Shown piece by piece: positions 53,406 through 64,000 of a DNA stretch of 64,000 nt. The stretch comes from Toxoplasma gondii ME49 (taxonomy: Eukaryota; Apicomplexa; Conoidasida; Eucoccidiorida; Sarcocystidae): the NCBI RefSeq assembly GCF_000006565.2, contig NC_031477.1:3132043-3196042 (forward strand), written 5' to 3'. The first letter of the stretch is position 1, and each line of letters opens with the position of its first letter. A model generated the notes under the pieces. It was given only the letters and a program-made list of their open reading frames with translations, did not search any database and was not told where the DNA came from. Made by a program: the position numbers and the translations under genes.

Positions 53406-56400
53406 ATGGCGCACCATCAAGACACCCGCAACCACACGGGGGTCGGACCCTCTTCGTCTATCCCTCTGAAAGATTTGAAGATCGCCGGCGTCTGGAAAAT
53501 CGGCAGAAAAATCGGATCCGGTTCCTTCGGCGACATATACAAAGGTGCGGTCTGTCCCGCGCTCCTCCTTTCCTGGCTCTGCATGGGAAGAAAACTCTTG
53601 TGCAGCCTGGCATTGGGGTGTCTGTACACCCCGAAGGCCCGCGCCTCTGGTTTGTGCTTCTTGAAGACGCGTCTCACATGTGTGGCTGAAGTGCGTCTGA
53701 GTGGGCGGTCGACGCCGTGGTTGGGGTACTGTCCTCTACCAATTTAGGAGAGACAAACACCGGAAACATTCTCTCAATTTTCCTTGTCTCTCCTCTCTTT
53801 CCATCTTTCTCGTCTTGAAGCGTCTCTCCGTTGCAGCCGCAGCGGAAGGGAGTCTCTGCCCATGTCGTCTCTGTGCCTCTTGACAACTTCTCTCTCTTCT
53901 CCCACACATGCTTACGTCTCGTTCTCCCTCGCTGTTTGCATTCTTCCTTTGTGCAGGTCTGCAGCATATTTACATTTGTACAAATTCATGCATGTAAATA
54001 CACACATAAGCAAACATTTGTATGTGTCTGTATGCATTTACGCAAATACATATTCATCTGTCCAGAACTACACATGCATTTATATATGTATGCATGCGAT
54101 TCAGGATAGAAACCGAGCTCGGTTACGGATATGTCTCCTTCAGTGTTTTCTAGAGATGTATTTCAACACTGGGTTGCCGAGTGTCTCGACCGGCGTAGTC
54201 GCTCTGCATTGGTTCCTCTGATTGTTTCCCCTTTCTTCTTGCGTTTCTCCCGTCTTCTGTCTCGTCGTTTTCGCCTCTCTTCGCTCTCGCACCGTGCTTT
54301 CGCTGCATGCATGCGGAGGCGGCGTCGGCTTTCCGTTTGTCTTCTGGCAGGCCTGAATTCTCAGACCGGTCAGGAGGTGGCGCTGAAGGTCGAAAGCACC
54401 AAGGCGAAGCACCCGCAGTTGCTGTACGAATACAAACTTTTGAAGCATTTGCAGGGAGGAACGGGCATTGCTCAAGTGTTCTGTTGCGAGACTGCGGGCG
54501 ACCATAACATCATGGCCATGGAGTTGCTCGGACCTTCTTTAGAGGACGTCTTCAACTTGTGCAATCGCACCTTCTCTCTCAAAACCATTCTTCTTCTCGC
54601 CGACCAGTTTGTGAGTTGCTTCTCGCGGCGTGTTTGCGTCCTGCTCTCTTATGTTTTCCTCCACCTTCCCCTCTCCCCATTTCTTTCGCTTTCCAGCGCC
54701 ATGTTCGTCTCTACATCGCTCTCTCCCCTGCGGCTCTTCTTCTCTCTGTGGCGCTGCAGTTCTCGGTGTTTCTTCGCCGATGTCGTGTAGAAATCGCATT
54801 TTGCATCACACAGGGGGACGCGTGCCTCAGCTGAGCTTTGACTCTCCTTCAGGTCCGGTTATTTTTGTAAAATGATTCTCATTCATCGGCGCGTATCTCT
54901 CCTTTCTCGTTCTCTGCTTCTGTTTCGTGTGTCTGTGTGCCGCGGCTGTGCAACCGTTTGACTCAGACGTTGATTCCTTCGTCTTTTGTCTGACAGAGCG
55001 TGAGAAACGTTTTCTGGGCATCTCTCTGTCGCTCGCTGGGCATGCGGTCTTGGTCGAAAATTCCATGAGGGAAGGTACAGGGTTCCGAGTGCGCGTTTCT
55101 CAGTCGCCTTTGTCGATTTCCAGTTTCGCTTCAAGCATATGAGTCCTTTTGGATCTTTTCTCTGCAGCTGCAACGCGTCGAGTACATCCACTCCAAGAAT
55201 TTCATTCACAGAGATATCAAACCAGATAACTTTCTTCTCGGCGGTGCCGGCAATCAAAACACGGTATGTGTCTCCTCCCTCTCTCTTCCTCTGCGTTCCA
55301 CTGTTTCTCTCCGCTCTCTCTCTCTGTCTCTCTCTCGCGCCTTCGCTCTCTCTCTCCCGCCCTCTCCCCATTTCCGCTTGATCGCTGTGACTTGGAATGT
55401 CTAGACGCCCTGAGAGTGCTTCGGGAGAAGCGCGTTTCGACGCCTTTCCACCGGCTCTCTGTGTTCTTCGGCGTATCGCCGCTGCGTGGACGTGATGCGA
55501 GGCGAGGCGTCGACGCTTTGTCCGCAGATCTACGTGATCGACTTCGGCCTGGCGAAGAAGTTTCGCGATCCGAAAACGCACCAACATATTCCGTACAGAG
55601 AAAACAAGAATCTCACGGGAACGGCGCGCTACGCGTCCATCAGTGCGCATCTGGGTTCCGAGCAGAGTCGCCGAGATGACCTCGAAGCAGTCGGCTACGT
55701 TCTCATGTACTTCTGTCGAGGTAGGCCTTCGCGCATGCACCTCCTCGCGCGTCTCACACTGCATGCACCTCCTCGCGCGTCTCACACTGCATGCGCCTCC
55801 TGGCGCGTCTCACACTGCATGCACCTCCTGGCGCGTCTCACACTGCATGCACCTCCTGGCGCGTCTCACACTGCATGCGCCTGCCCGACAAGGAAACAGA
55901 GGTCCTTTGTGGCTCCGGTGTTTCCTCCTTGTGGTGCGAAGGCGCTGACGTCGCTCTCCCCCTGTGGAGAGGAGGAGGCGAACGAGAACGCAGCTCGTGG
56001 TTTTTCCTGCTGAGTTCTCAGAGTGAAACTGCATGCCCTGTGAACGAGAGGCGTCGTGTGATGCGCGGCTGTCCGAGACGACGACGACGCCTGCGCAGTT
56101 GCCGGGGGAGCTCCTCTGTTTTTTCGGCTGTGGCAGGCCAGGGGAACTGTGGGGAGGAGCGAGAATCGCGCGCGCGCGGTTGTTGATTTGCCCACCGTTT
56201 TTTCGCCTGTGCGCGGGTCGCAGGAGGCACGCTGCCTTGGCAGGGCATCAAAGCGAATACCAAACAGGAGAAGTACCACAAGATCATGGAGAAGAAGATG
56301 TCGACGCCCGTCGAGGTGCTATGCAAGGGATATCCTAGTAAGGCACTGCAGGCAGGCGACAGGGCCGCGCAGGTCACACGCGGAGTGCATCGGCAGAGGG

Positions 56401-57155
56401 AACAGCACAGCGAGTCGAGAAGAAGAGAAAACCGAGGCGGAACGAGGATGGCATGGCGGATAGCTCAGAGAAGGGACAACTTTTTTAACGGAGGGAAGGA
56501 GAAGAGGAAGCGTAGAGGGTGGGGGGGGGGGGAGGGGAAGGCAGGGAGGGAAGAGAAGACGAGCGGGAGGAAGCAGGCAAATGTCGCCTTGATTCGCAGC
56601 GTCGATGTAACCTGCGGCTGAGAAAAGTGAAAGGCGAAGGACCATCGAGACAGGAAGAGAAGACAGAGAGAAGAGGAACGGGAGAAACGGAGAGACGAAC
56701 AGAAGGCGAACCGAGAGGGACAACTGACGGAGATAGCGCAAAGAGAGCACACACCCGAGAGACTTCCTGTTTGCGAGTCCGCGAAGGATTCCCTGGAACG
56801 ACCCGTGCATGTCTACCAAACTCAAAGGCGACAACCAGATGACTTCCTCGCGACGTTCTCGACGTTTCAAGAAATCTCTCTTTTCGTTTTAGGCGAATTT
56901 GCCACATACTTGCACTACTGCCGCTCCTTGCGATTCGAGGACCGACCGGACTACGCCTACCTCAAGCGACTCTTTCGAGATCTCTACATCAAAGAGGGCT
57001 ACGATGTAAGGCCTGCATGCATGTCGTACAAATAAAGTGTATATATATATATATATATGTATCTATATATACATGTATCTATCTATCTATATATATATAT
57101 ATATATGCGTATGTATGCGCACGCGTGTATATGTACGTATGTTGGTATATGTTTG

Positions 57156-57192
<37 letters not shown>

Positions 57193-58040
57193 GCATTTAT
57201 GTGACCCTCCATATATGTGCCAGTGTGACTTCTGTGTGTGGTCTATCAGCGCCTTAGTTTGCGGTCGTTTTTGAACATGAACGTTGCACTGGACACTGGG
57301 GATCGTTCTGCATTTTTTTTTCAGGACAGTGACCGCGAATTCGACTGGACAGTGAAACTTTCGTCGCGCAGTCTCGGACCGCCAGTAAGATGTCGGAAAG
57401 GTTGAGCAGCCGTTTGGAGACTTCTTGTGTTGTCTGTTCCTTCTCAACGTTTCGTTTGTGACAGCGCATGTCTTGTGTTTCACATTTCGCAGAGTTCTTC
57501 TCCTTCCTTCTGCTTTGCTGCAGAGCAGTCGAGCGCAACATGTTTTACTGAGTCAAGACACCCGAACGCGAGGGAAGCGGGAGACAGATCGACCTGTCGC
57601 TGGTGAGAGCAAGTCAATATTTTTCTTGTCTCTCGCTCCGCTCCTGTGCCTTCTCTCGCGTCTGTGTCTCATTTCGCTTCGCTGACTCTCAGATGTTTTT
57701 GTTCTTCTGTCTCCTCGCTCTGTGTCTTCTTTTCTTCTCTTCTCTCCTTCGGCACCTCGTCTTCCCTTTTCTTCTCTGCTTTCGCGTTTCCTCTGTCAGT
57801 TCTCTCTCCGTGTCTTTTCTCGTTCCCTTCTCTCCTCTTTCCTTCTTAACTGCCTCTCTCGTCGGCATTTCGCTTTCTGTCCACGGTTCCCCCATTGTTT
57901 TCTCTTCCTTTTCCTCCTCCTTTCCTCCCCCTCCGCCCTTTGTGCGTCTCAGCGCGGAGTGGCGACCGCGAACGAGGAATCCATTTCAGCAACGGGAACG
58001 TGGGCAATCCTTCGATGGCAACGAACCCCGGCGGCCTGTC
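53406..58040 (+). CDS. CK1: Casein kinase 1 catalytic domain and proximal tail
   Basis: A Ser/Thr kinase of the CK1 family. In-phase exons: 53406-53544, 54351-54610, 55168-55263, 55528-55720, 56224-56337, 56893-57005, 57325-57384, then tail exons 57524-57602 and 57953-58040. The ATG at 53406 gives a 30-residue N-terminal extension before the kinase, longer than in CK1-alpha/delta. Motifs: Gly loop GSGSFG (37-42), VALK lysine 59, [10 protein letters not shown] hinge region, HRD Asp149 with DIKPDN, DFG Asp170, CK1-specific TGTARYAS, then LPWQG and [19 protein letters not shown]. The catalytic domain closes at about FDWTVKL. The usual CK1 signature SIN reads SIS (YASISAHLG). The tail is Ser/Arg-rich and continues downstream. 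A protein with both N- and C-terminal extensions resembles the larger of the two Toxoplasma CK1 isoforms (CKI-beta); that assignment is inference. Confidence 0.93.
55735..55874. repeat. Minisatellite: five copies of a 28-bp unit in CK1 intron 4
   Basis: Units start at 55735, 55763, 55791, 55819 and 55847 and differ at only a few positions. The array starts 14 bp after the donor GT of exon 4. Each unit carries GCGTCTC, and unit junctions mostly create TGCATGC. Confidence 0.92.
57037..57190. repeat. (TA)n-rich array in CK1 intron 6
   Basis: Interrupted TA runs begin about 30 bp after the exon ending at 57005. Related TA runs in the downstream part of this locus are at about 58192-58212, 58738-58757, 59085-59103 and 61495-61520. 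Confidence 0.88.
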
Positions 58041-61000
58041 GTAGGTTTTCAGAAGCTCTCACTCGGTCGCAGCTCGACCTTGAAAAAACGCGTCGGTTGC
58101 CGCCGATCACTGTGCATGCGCTGCAGGCCTCCACCTTCTGTAGATCGCACTCTCGAGACCTGGCTAGCGCAGCCCAGTTAGCAACATAGTTATATATATA
58201 TATATATATATATGTGCATATGTACGTAGGATGTGATGTAGGCAGCACAGCATGGATCTGGATCGTTGCATGCATGCATGCATATTGGTCACTGCTTGTT
58301 TGAAGGGAGGCATGTCTTGGTGGAGGGAGAGGGAAGTCGAGAAAAGTGATGGATATTTCATTGGCTGAAAACGTTCGAGTTTCCTGAGTTCCTTGCAGAG
58401 TCATGGTGCATGAACGCACGAGTCTGGTGGATCAGGGAGACCGTGGGTCGCGCGAAACTTCTACGCGGAAAGAAGACGCGTAAGGATGCACTGAGACAAG
58501 AAACATAAAAGACAACGGACACTGCTGGATATCTGCGGTTTTGCAATTACATGCGTGATCATCAGACGACCGACAGAGCAGAGTCCTGAGTTGGATAGAG
58601 TGTCGTCTCCTCTCTCTTCCTTTTGTTTTCGCGCGACTTGTCGCTCTCTACGGAACTCTCCACACCCCCAAGATCGCCTTAAATGCGGAGCTCTTTATAT
58701 TCACAAGTAGAGCTCTGAGTATATCAAGGACAGGTGTATATATATATATATATATGTATATGGAAAATGTCCAGATAGGTGCAGAGAGACAGAGGACGCG
58801 TTTGTGGGCGAGGGCGTACAGGGCCGCCCCCAGGCACCACTATATATGCATGAGTAAGAATATTGATTCATGTCTTTATTTGTGTCATGGATATCGATAG
58901 GGAGAGATAGTATAGACTGAGAGCTTGAGATAGATAAATGAAGACAGAGATGGATCGATAGAGAGAGATGTAGATGGAGCAAGGTAGGTCGATGGATAAC
59001 TGCGTGTGTTGATCGTTACAGGAAGAGTTGATGGGAGAGAGCATAGAAGGACGTATGCGTTTTTTGTGTATCATATATTTGCATATATATATATATATAT
59101 ATTTATGTAGATCATTTTGAGTTTGAGGGAACCGCGTGAGGCGAGATGTGATTTCCAGTGCCTTTGCATTTTTTCTCAATTGTCTCTTTCTGTGTCAGGA
59201 AGGACGGCAGATGGCCAGGAGGCAGATTTTCTTGTCTTCCACTGGTGAGTGCTCTCTGTCTAAAAGGGCAGCGTTAAGCGTTCGCGCTGAAGGGGACAAT
59301 CGGAGAAAATGCAGTGGCTCTCTTGGTGCGTTCAAGCCTGTGCCTCAGCAAAGCCGTCAAGTGTGGTTTTTCCTCCTGAGATACGTATGTTGTCCTCTGA
59401 GCTTCCACGTCGTTTCTTCTCTGCTGGCGAGTTGAAAATCGAGCAGTCTCTGCTTCTTGCTCCTGTCTTCATGTCTACACGTTTTCTTCTCAACTTCTTT
59501 CCGTCTTTCGAGTCTTCTTCACTTTCTTCTTATGATTTTTCTCCTTCACGTTACCCGCGTCTGCTTTCGCTTCCTCTTCTCCTTGAGAGTGTGTCGCTCT
59601 CGGCTTTGACTTGTCTCTTTGCGGCGCCTCGGTGCGTCTGCCCGTCACGACTTCCTCGCCTTTTTCTGGCTCTTTGCTTTGCAGTTATGTCGGCGCTCTC
59701 CGACGAAGGCCTAGATGAACTGCGGAGGCGCTCCTGTCCCCGCAGTTGGCATCTCTCTCCTTCATTGTCGTTGTTCCCCTGCAGCTCGAGTCCACCCTTG
59801 ACATCCTCGTCTCTCTCTTCCTGTCGGTTTCCTCTTTCTCGTCCTCTCCCCCCTAGCTTCGTTCTCTCCTTTCTATCCTGCTTCGGCGTCGCCTCACTTC
59901 TCTCCTCACTTCTCTCCCTTTCGTTTTTCTTCGCGGCGTCTTTCCTTCACTCTGTCTCCGCCTCTGACGCCGCGCGGGAGCCGTTTCCTGCAGGCAACTC
60001 AGGCAATACCTGCTTGCAGGTGCCTCTCCTTTTTGAGCGTCTCTCTTTCCTCGTCGAAACGGTCCTCACAGCTTCCTCTCCCTGGGGACGCCGTGGGCGT
60101 AAGTTCTTTTTTTGACGGTCCCGGTGGGCTGGCGTTGTTCGCCTGCCTTCCGCGCATGCACTCCGAGCATTTTTGCCTGGCCTGGACTTCTCCGAGCGAG
60201 AGTTGCGGTTTGGCTTCTGCATCGTCTCCTGCGCTGCTTTCATTTCTCGAGGTTTCTGCTTGCGGCCTCCGTGTACAGAAATCGGAAGGTGAAGGCGTCG
60301 TGACCAGAGAACGAAGCAAACGAGAGAACCACGTTCCACCTTGTGCGCACGCATGCATCTACGCATGCACGGTATTTAAGCCGATTTTTTGTGTATGTAT
60401 ATAGATGTATATATATGTATCTACATGTATCTACCTATATATATGTGTGTAAGTGGAAGTGTATTTTTGCATGTGCAGAAAGCTTTCTTTTCCGCTGGCA
60501 TGCTGGAAGAAGGGCAGGAGGCGACGATCCTGCGAGTCAGGGCGTTCCTTGTTTCCAGTGAGTTAACCGAATTGTTTATTGATATGCGTTTGCATGCATC
60601 GACAATGGATCCTAGACACGCCCGTTTAAAATCAGAGGTATTCCTAGTCAAGGCAACACAGGCTCTCGGCAAACAAGGACGCAGGTTCCTGCGCTCGAAG
60701 CCATCCGGTGGAGGGGCATGTCTTCGGCGCTTGCAGGTGTATCTTGGAATGGCTCTTCGCTCTTGGAAAGAGACAAAGAGAAACCTTGTCACGAACGCTC
60801 GCAGTTGCCGCACTGCTCAAGCCTGTCCTCACATTTACACACAGAAACCATTCCACGTCTCTTCGTATCCTGCAGACAGGTAGCCGAGTATCAGATGTAC
60901 AGATGGACGTAAGGAGTCCTCGTACAGTTTGTACCTGCTTGACTCCTAGTGAACTTAAGCGGCGCAAGCGAGAGAGGCGTTTCGGTCATGTTCTTCCTTC

Positions 61001-63429
61001 GCGCCACCAGGCGAAACACACGAGAGAGAATGAGAAGACGTTTTCCGCCAGAGGCGTCAACGGATCGCGCAGTTCGCCAAAGTCTGAGATACAGTTACCC
61101 AGAGCGAAAGCGCAAAGAAAAGAAGGCGTTTTTCACCTAAAAAACTCTCGCTGTAGAGACAGAGAAGACGCTGAACGTACGCACTCTTCATTGATTCTTT
61201 TCTACTTTTTGGAAGGATCTCTTTTCCTGCAAAGCGCTCTGCCTATCCACTCCGAAAGAGAAAACGCGCCGTTTCCAATGTTGGCGGGAGTGCTCTGGCC
61301 TACTGGGCATGACAGGAAACATAAACGAAAGGAAGACCGCATTTCTTTGTCTACGCATGCATTACTCCTATCAGCATCTCTTGGACTCTCCCAGATCTAC
61401 TTGAGCGACGACGGAGTTCTGCAGTATGTAGACAGGGGATTCTGTACACAGAGCTACGTATCCGATAGCTAACCGCAGCCACTCTACCTAATATATATAT
61501 GTATATATATATATATATATGCATATACATATGCGTATGTATGAATTAGGTGCATGTGCGGCACACATGCACAAGATGTATGTATAGACATATACATATC
61601 GAGCACATCAGCATCTTCGATTTCTCCTCTCGTTATATATTTATATCTTGAGCTACATCTGGTATCTGCACACAGATGTCAGATGGACATAGCATGTATA
61701 CGCAGAGACGAAATAGATGATGCACACAAAAGTGCATGTCTAACAGTCGGTAACATATATGGATTTCTGAGTCTGAAAGTGAAATGCAGAGTTCTTTGTT
61801 TCATCTACATGTGTACGCCTGCACAAAAGTCAGAATTTATATCCATATATATATATATATATATATCCATATATATATATATATATATTCATATATATAT
61901 ATATATATATCCATATATATATATATATATATATTCATATATATATATATATCCATATATATATATATATATATTCATATATATATATATATAAATATGT
62001 GAATATATATATGAATATGTGTGTGTGTGTGTATTTTGAGACAGTCTTTTGCGTTCAAGGGGGACGGAGAGAGGGGCAGCAAGCCGGCGAGGAACAACAT
62101 GAATGCGGCAAGCCATGAAACCACGAAGGTTGTGTTGCATTGCGCTCCTCAGCTATGGGCTGGAGGTGTACGTCCTGCTGGAACGTTGGATTGGCGAGTG
62201 AAGTTGGAAAAGCAGAGGAAACACACCAACGTTGAGTGTGATAGTCCTTCGCAAAATACGGCGAAGACAGGGAAGGATTGTGTAGAAGAAGGCGTGGAAA
62301 TGACAGTGTTGCGTCGTCAAAGAGAGTGGGGAGATGTGAAGAGGGTTTGTGCGTCGGTTTTCTCGGATTTCTGTGCTGCATTTCCCAGACGGTCGGTCGC
62401 AGAACTTCCAATCCCCGGATGTTTTTCACGGCCCGGTCGCTGCGTGGTGCTGTGTCTCGTTGCTCAGTTCATCGTCTTTGTCTACCTGTTTCTGAGTCTG
62501 AGTCGACCTGTTTCGTCAGTTTTTCTGCCTTTTTCGCCTCTTCGGATGGTCCAGATGCTTTGCGGACATTCTCGCAGCGCCCGCAGACCGCGGAAGCCTC
62601 TCTTTGTTCTCGCCTCTCGGCTCGGTTTCCTCCGCACTGAGAGTGCTGAGAGTGACGGGCACTTTTCTTGCTTTTTTGCGATGGGCATAGGCAAGCAGAG
62701 TCGACGCGCGTTGTTGCGCTGCTGCCTCTCTTGGTGTGCGAGGAAGGGAGTTTTCAACCAAAAACCGTCGTTTTCTTGTCGTTCTGGCGCGCTGCGACTT
62801 CCGGCTCTTTCTCTCCGCGAAACGAGACGCTTTTTCGCTTGCCGCCGGGCACTTTAACCGGAGAGAGCTGTCGGTTTGTGCTGTGCATATATATACACAT
62901 GGGTCGACCGCGCAGATGCGTCCTCGCGCGTCCACGTTCGACGCACAAATAGATAGATGTGAAGGTCGGCAGAAAGGCACTTGAATCACGGGGACCGGCT
63001 GCGAGTGTCAAAACTCGAGGACGCGTGTGCTGTTTGCGTGAAAGCGTGGACAGGCTTCTTCCACTTTCTGTCTGCAGGCGAACTGCCTTTCTGCCTCGCT
63101 CGTGTCTCGCAACTTGGCAGCTCCCGGCGACAGTCAAAAACGCGGGCAACGCGACGGCCCGCGTGCGAGGAAAAGGGGATTTTCGGAAAGGAAAACGCTC
63201 GCTTTGTCCACTCGCGCCGCCACAAAATTCTCCGCCCGCCGTCTCTCCCTTTCTTTCCTGTGTTCCCCCCTCCTTCGGCCTCCCCGGACAACGGGAGTCC
63301 TGTGTATGTACACCTCACACGCACTCGCCTGCAAACATATTTACGGCGAAGGCAAATCGGTCTCTGTGTTTTTGCGCCCCTCGTCTCTTTCTCTCGACTT
63401 CTTTTTGTGTTCCTCGTCGCCTGCCACAG
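58041..63429. other. Long intronic or 3' region downstream of the CK1 catalytic exons
   Basis: No independent gene is supported. If the distal tail exons belong to CK1, this is mostly intron. One small segment, 59199-59244, fits between exon 9 and the exon at 63430: acceptor TGTGTCAG, donor GTGAGT, phase closed. It would add about 15 Gly/Arg-rich residues. TGCATGC words overlap at about 58266-58281. TA arrays are at 61495-61520 and 61842-61996. Confidence 0.45.
61842..61996. repeat. Higher-order (TA)n array with alternating CC and TC interruptions
   Basis: Alternating AT is broken at roughly 18-24 bp spacing by CC (61843, 61867, 61911, 61953) and TC (61889, 61935, 61975). From 61867 these alternate, giving a period near 44 bp. 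This shows duplication of whole TA-plus-interruption blocks. Confidence 0.85.
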
Positions 63430-63627
63430 ACGAACGGCCTGAGCCAGTCGGGCAGAAGTACCGTAGCCACAAAAACGCAGAGTGCCCTCATGACCGCAAG
63501 GATTCACATGCACCCTCGCAGCCAGACTGTGTTCGGTGTCTCAGTGCGGTCTGGCGACGGTCTCTCGAGTTGTTCGCGAAACGCAGACGCTGGGGTCCCG
63601 GACGTTTCCGTTCTCTCTGCCTTTTAG
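63430..63627 (+). CDS. Putative distal tail exon of casein kinase 1
   Basis: It follows a good acceptor (GTCGCCTGCCACAG) in the phase left by the 59199-59244 segment. It reads a Ser/Thr/Arg-rich linear stretch starting TNGLSQSGRSTVATKTQSAL and meets a TAG at 63625. The low-complexity, motif-free character suits a CK1 C-terminal tail. A donor such as the GTGCGG after TCA at about 63542 might splice it onward to another Ser-rich segment. Another open frame overlaps it, so the reading is tentative. Confidence 0.4.
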   Translation, partial: TNGLSQSGRSTVATKTQSALMTARIHMHPRSQTVFGVSVRSGDGLSSCSRNADAGVPDVSVLSAF

Positions 63628-63918
63628 CCGACAACCGTCTGGCCTGCGGGGTGTAGAGTGACGCTCGAGCTTCTCGCGTTGCCGTCGCGCCTCGATTGAC
63701 CTCGGCGCTGTGGCCGCTGCTTCGTCTTTCCAGCTGCCTTTCTGTCTTCCTCTCTGGCGCCCCTGTCGCCTCTTTTGTACCAGTCTGCTCTCCTCTCATC
63801 GAGAACACCCTCGGTTTGTGTCGGTCGCGTCCTGGATCTCCCGATTTCTCGTTCGAGGTTTCCGTGGGTTCCCTTGTTTTTCTCTGTCACGGCTCTCTTC
63901 GTGAACCTCTTCCAGGTG

Positions 63919-64000
63919 CTGTCTCCGGCGCCAGCTCGGGGGTTGCGCCTTCTTCGGTGCTGAGGCCAGGGAGAAGAGTCGCCAGTCAGAAGCCTGAGAC
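63919..64000 (+). CDS. Putative further tail exon, cut by the window edge
   Basis: After the pyrimidine-rich stretch and the acceptor CTCTTCCAG, one phase reads GAVSGASSGVAPSSVLRPGR and stays open to the last base. The composition matches a Ser/Ala-rich CK1 tail. It has no diagnostic residue, and another frame stops early at about 63963. Confidence 0.35.

Noticed and set aside
55735..55874. CRISPR-like regular array
   Set aside because: The 28-bp units are directly adjacent with no unique spacers, and the setting is a eukaryotic intron.
1..64000. Tyr-Ile repeat proteins, tRNA genes, rRNA genes and mitochondrial insertions
   Set aside because: Tyr-Ile frames are translated TA repeats. Scanning for tRNA A and B boxes, rRNA stretches or cytochrome gene fragments gave nothing convincing by eye, though a covariance-model search would be needed to exclude tRNAs.

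Overview
The window looks like nuclear DNA of a coccidian apicomplexan, in the Toxoplasma/Neospora/Hammondia/Besnoitia group or a near relative. The reasons are genes split into many short exons with GT-AG borders and polypyrimidine tracts, roughly balanced base composition with GA- and TC-rich introns, many (TA)n runs, and frequent TGCATGC words. The proteins are eukaryotic. I saw no bacterial operon, phage or CRISPR signal. The species call is inference.

Five genes can be assembled by joining open stretches at splice sites and checking that the reading phase closes at every junction. From left to right: (1) minus strand, 13233 down to about 622 and possibly off the left edge, a large axonemal central-apparatus protein resembling SPAG17/PF6; (2) minus strand, 20532-17532, a 334-residue highly charged protein I do not recognise; (3) plus strand, 26578-30934, a methionyl-tRNA synthetase with appended N- and C-terminal domains; (4) minus strand, 43523-33943, a 15-exon cullin of the CUL1 type, convergent with the synthetase; (5) plus strand, 53406 onward, a casein kinase 1 whose catalytic domain is complete by 57384 and whose C-terminal tail is spread over small exons that probably continue past the right edge.

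The long gaps (13.2-17.5, 20.5-26.6, 30.9-33.9 and 43.5-53.4 kb) hold no gene I can prove. They hold untranslated regions, microsatellites, a 52-bp perfect palindrome, a degenerate 60-bp tandem repeat and a few unproven exon-like segments. Within CK1 there is a five-copy 28-bp minisatellite in an intron and a higher-order (TA)n array further downstream.

The genes are unrelated housekeeping or stage-specific functions: translation, ubiquitin ligation, kinase signalling and a flagellar component. The flagellar gene is notable because in these parasites only the male gamete builds a motile flagellum.
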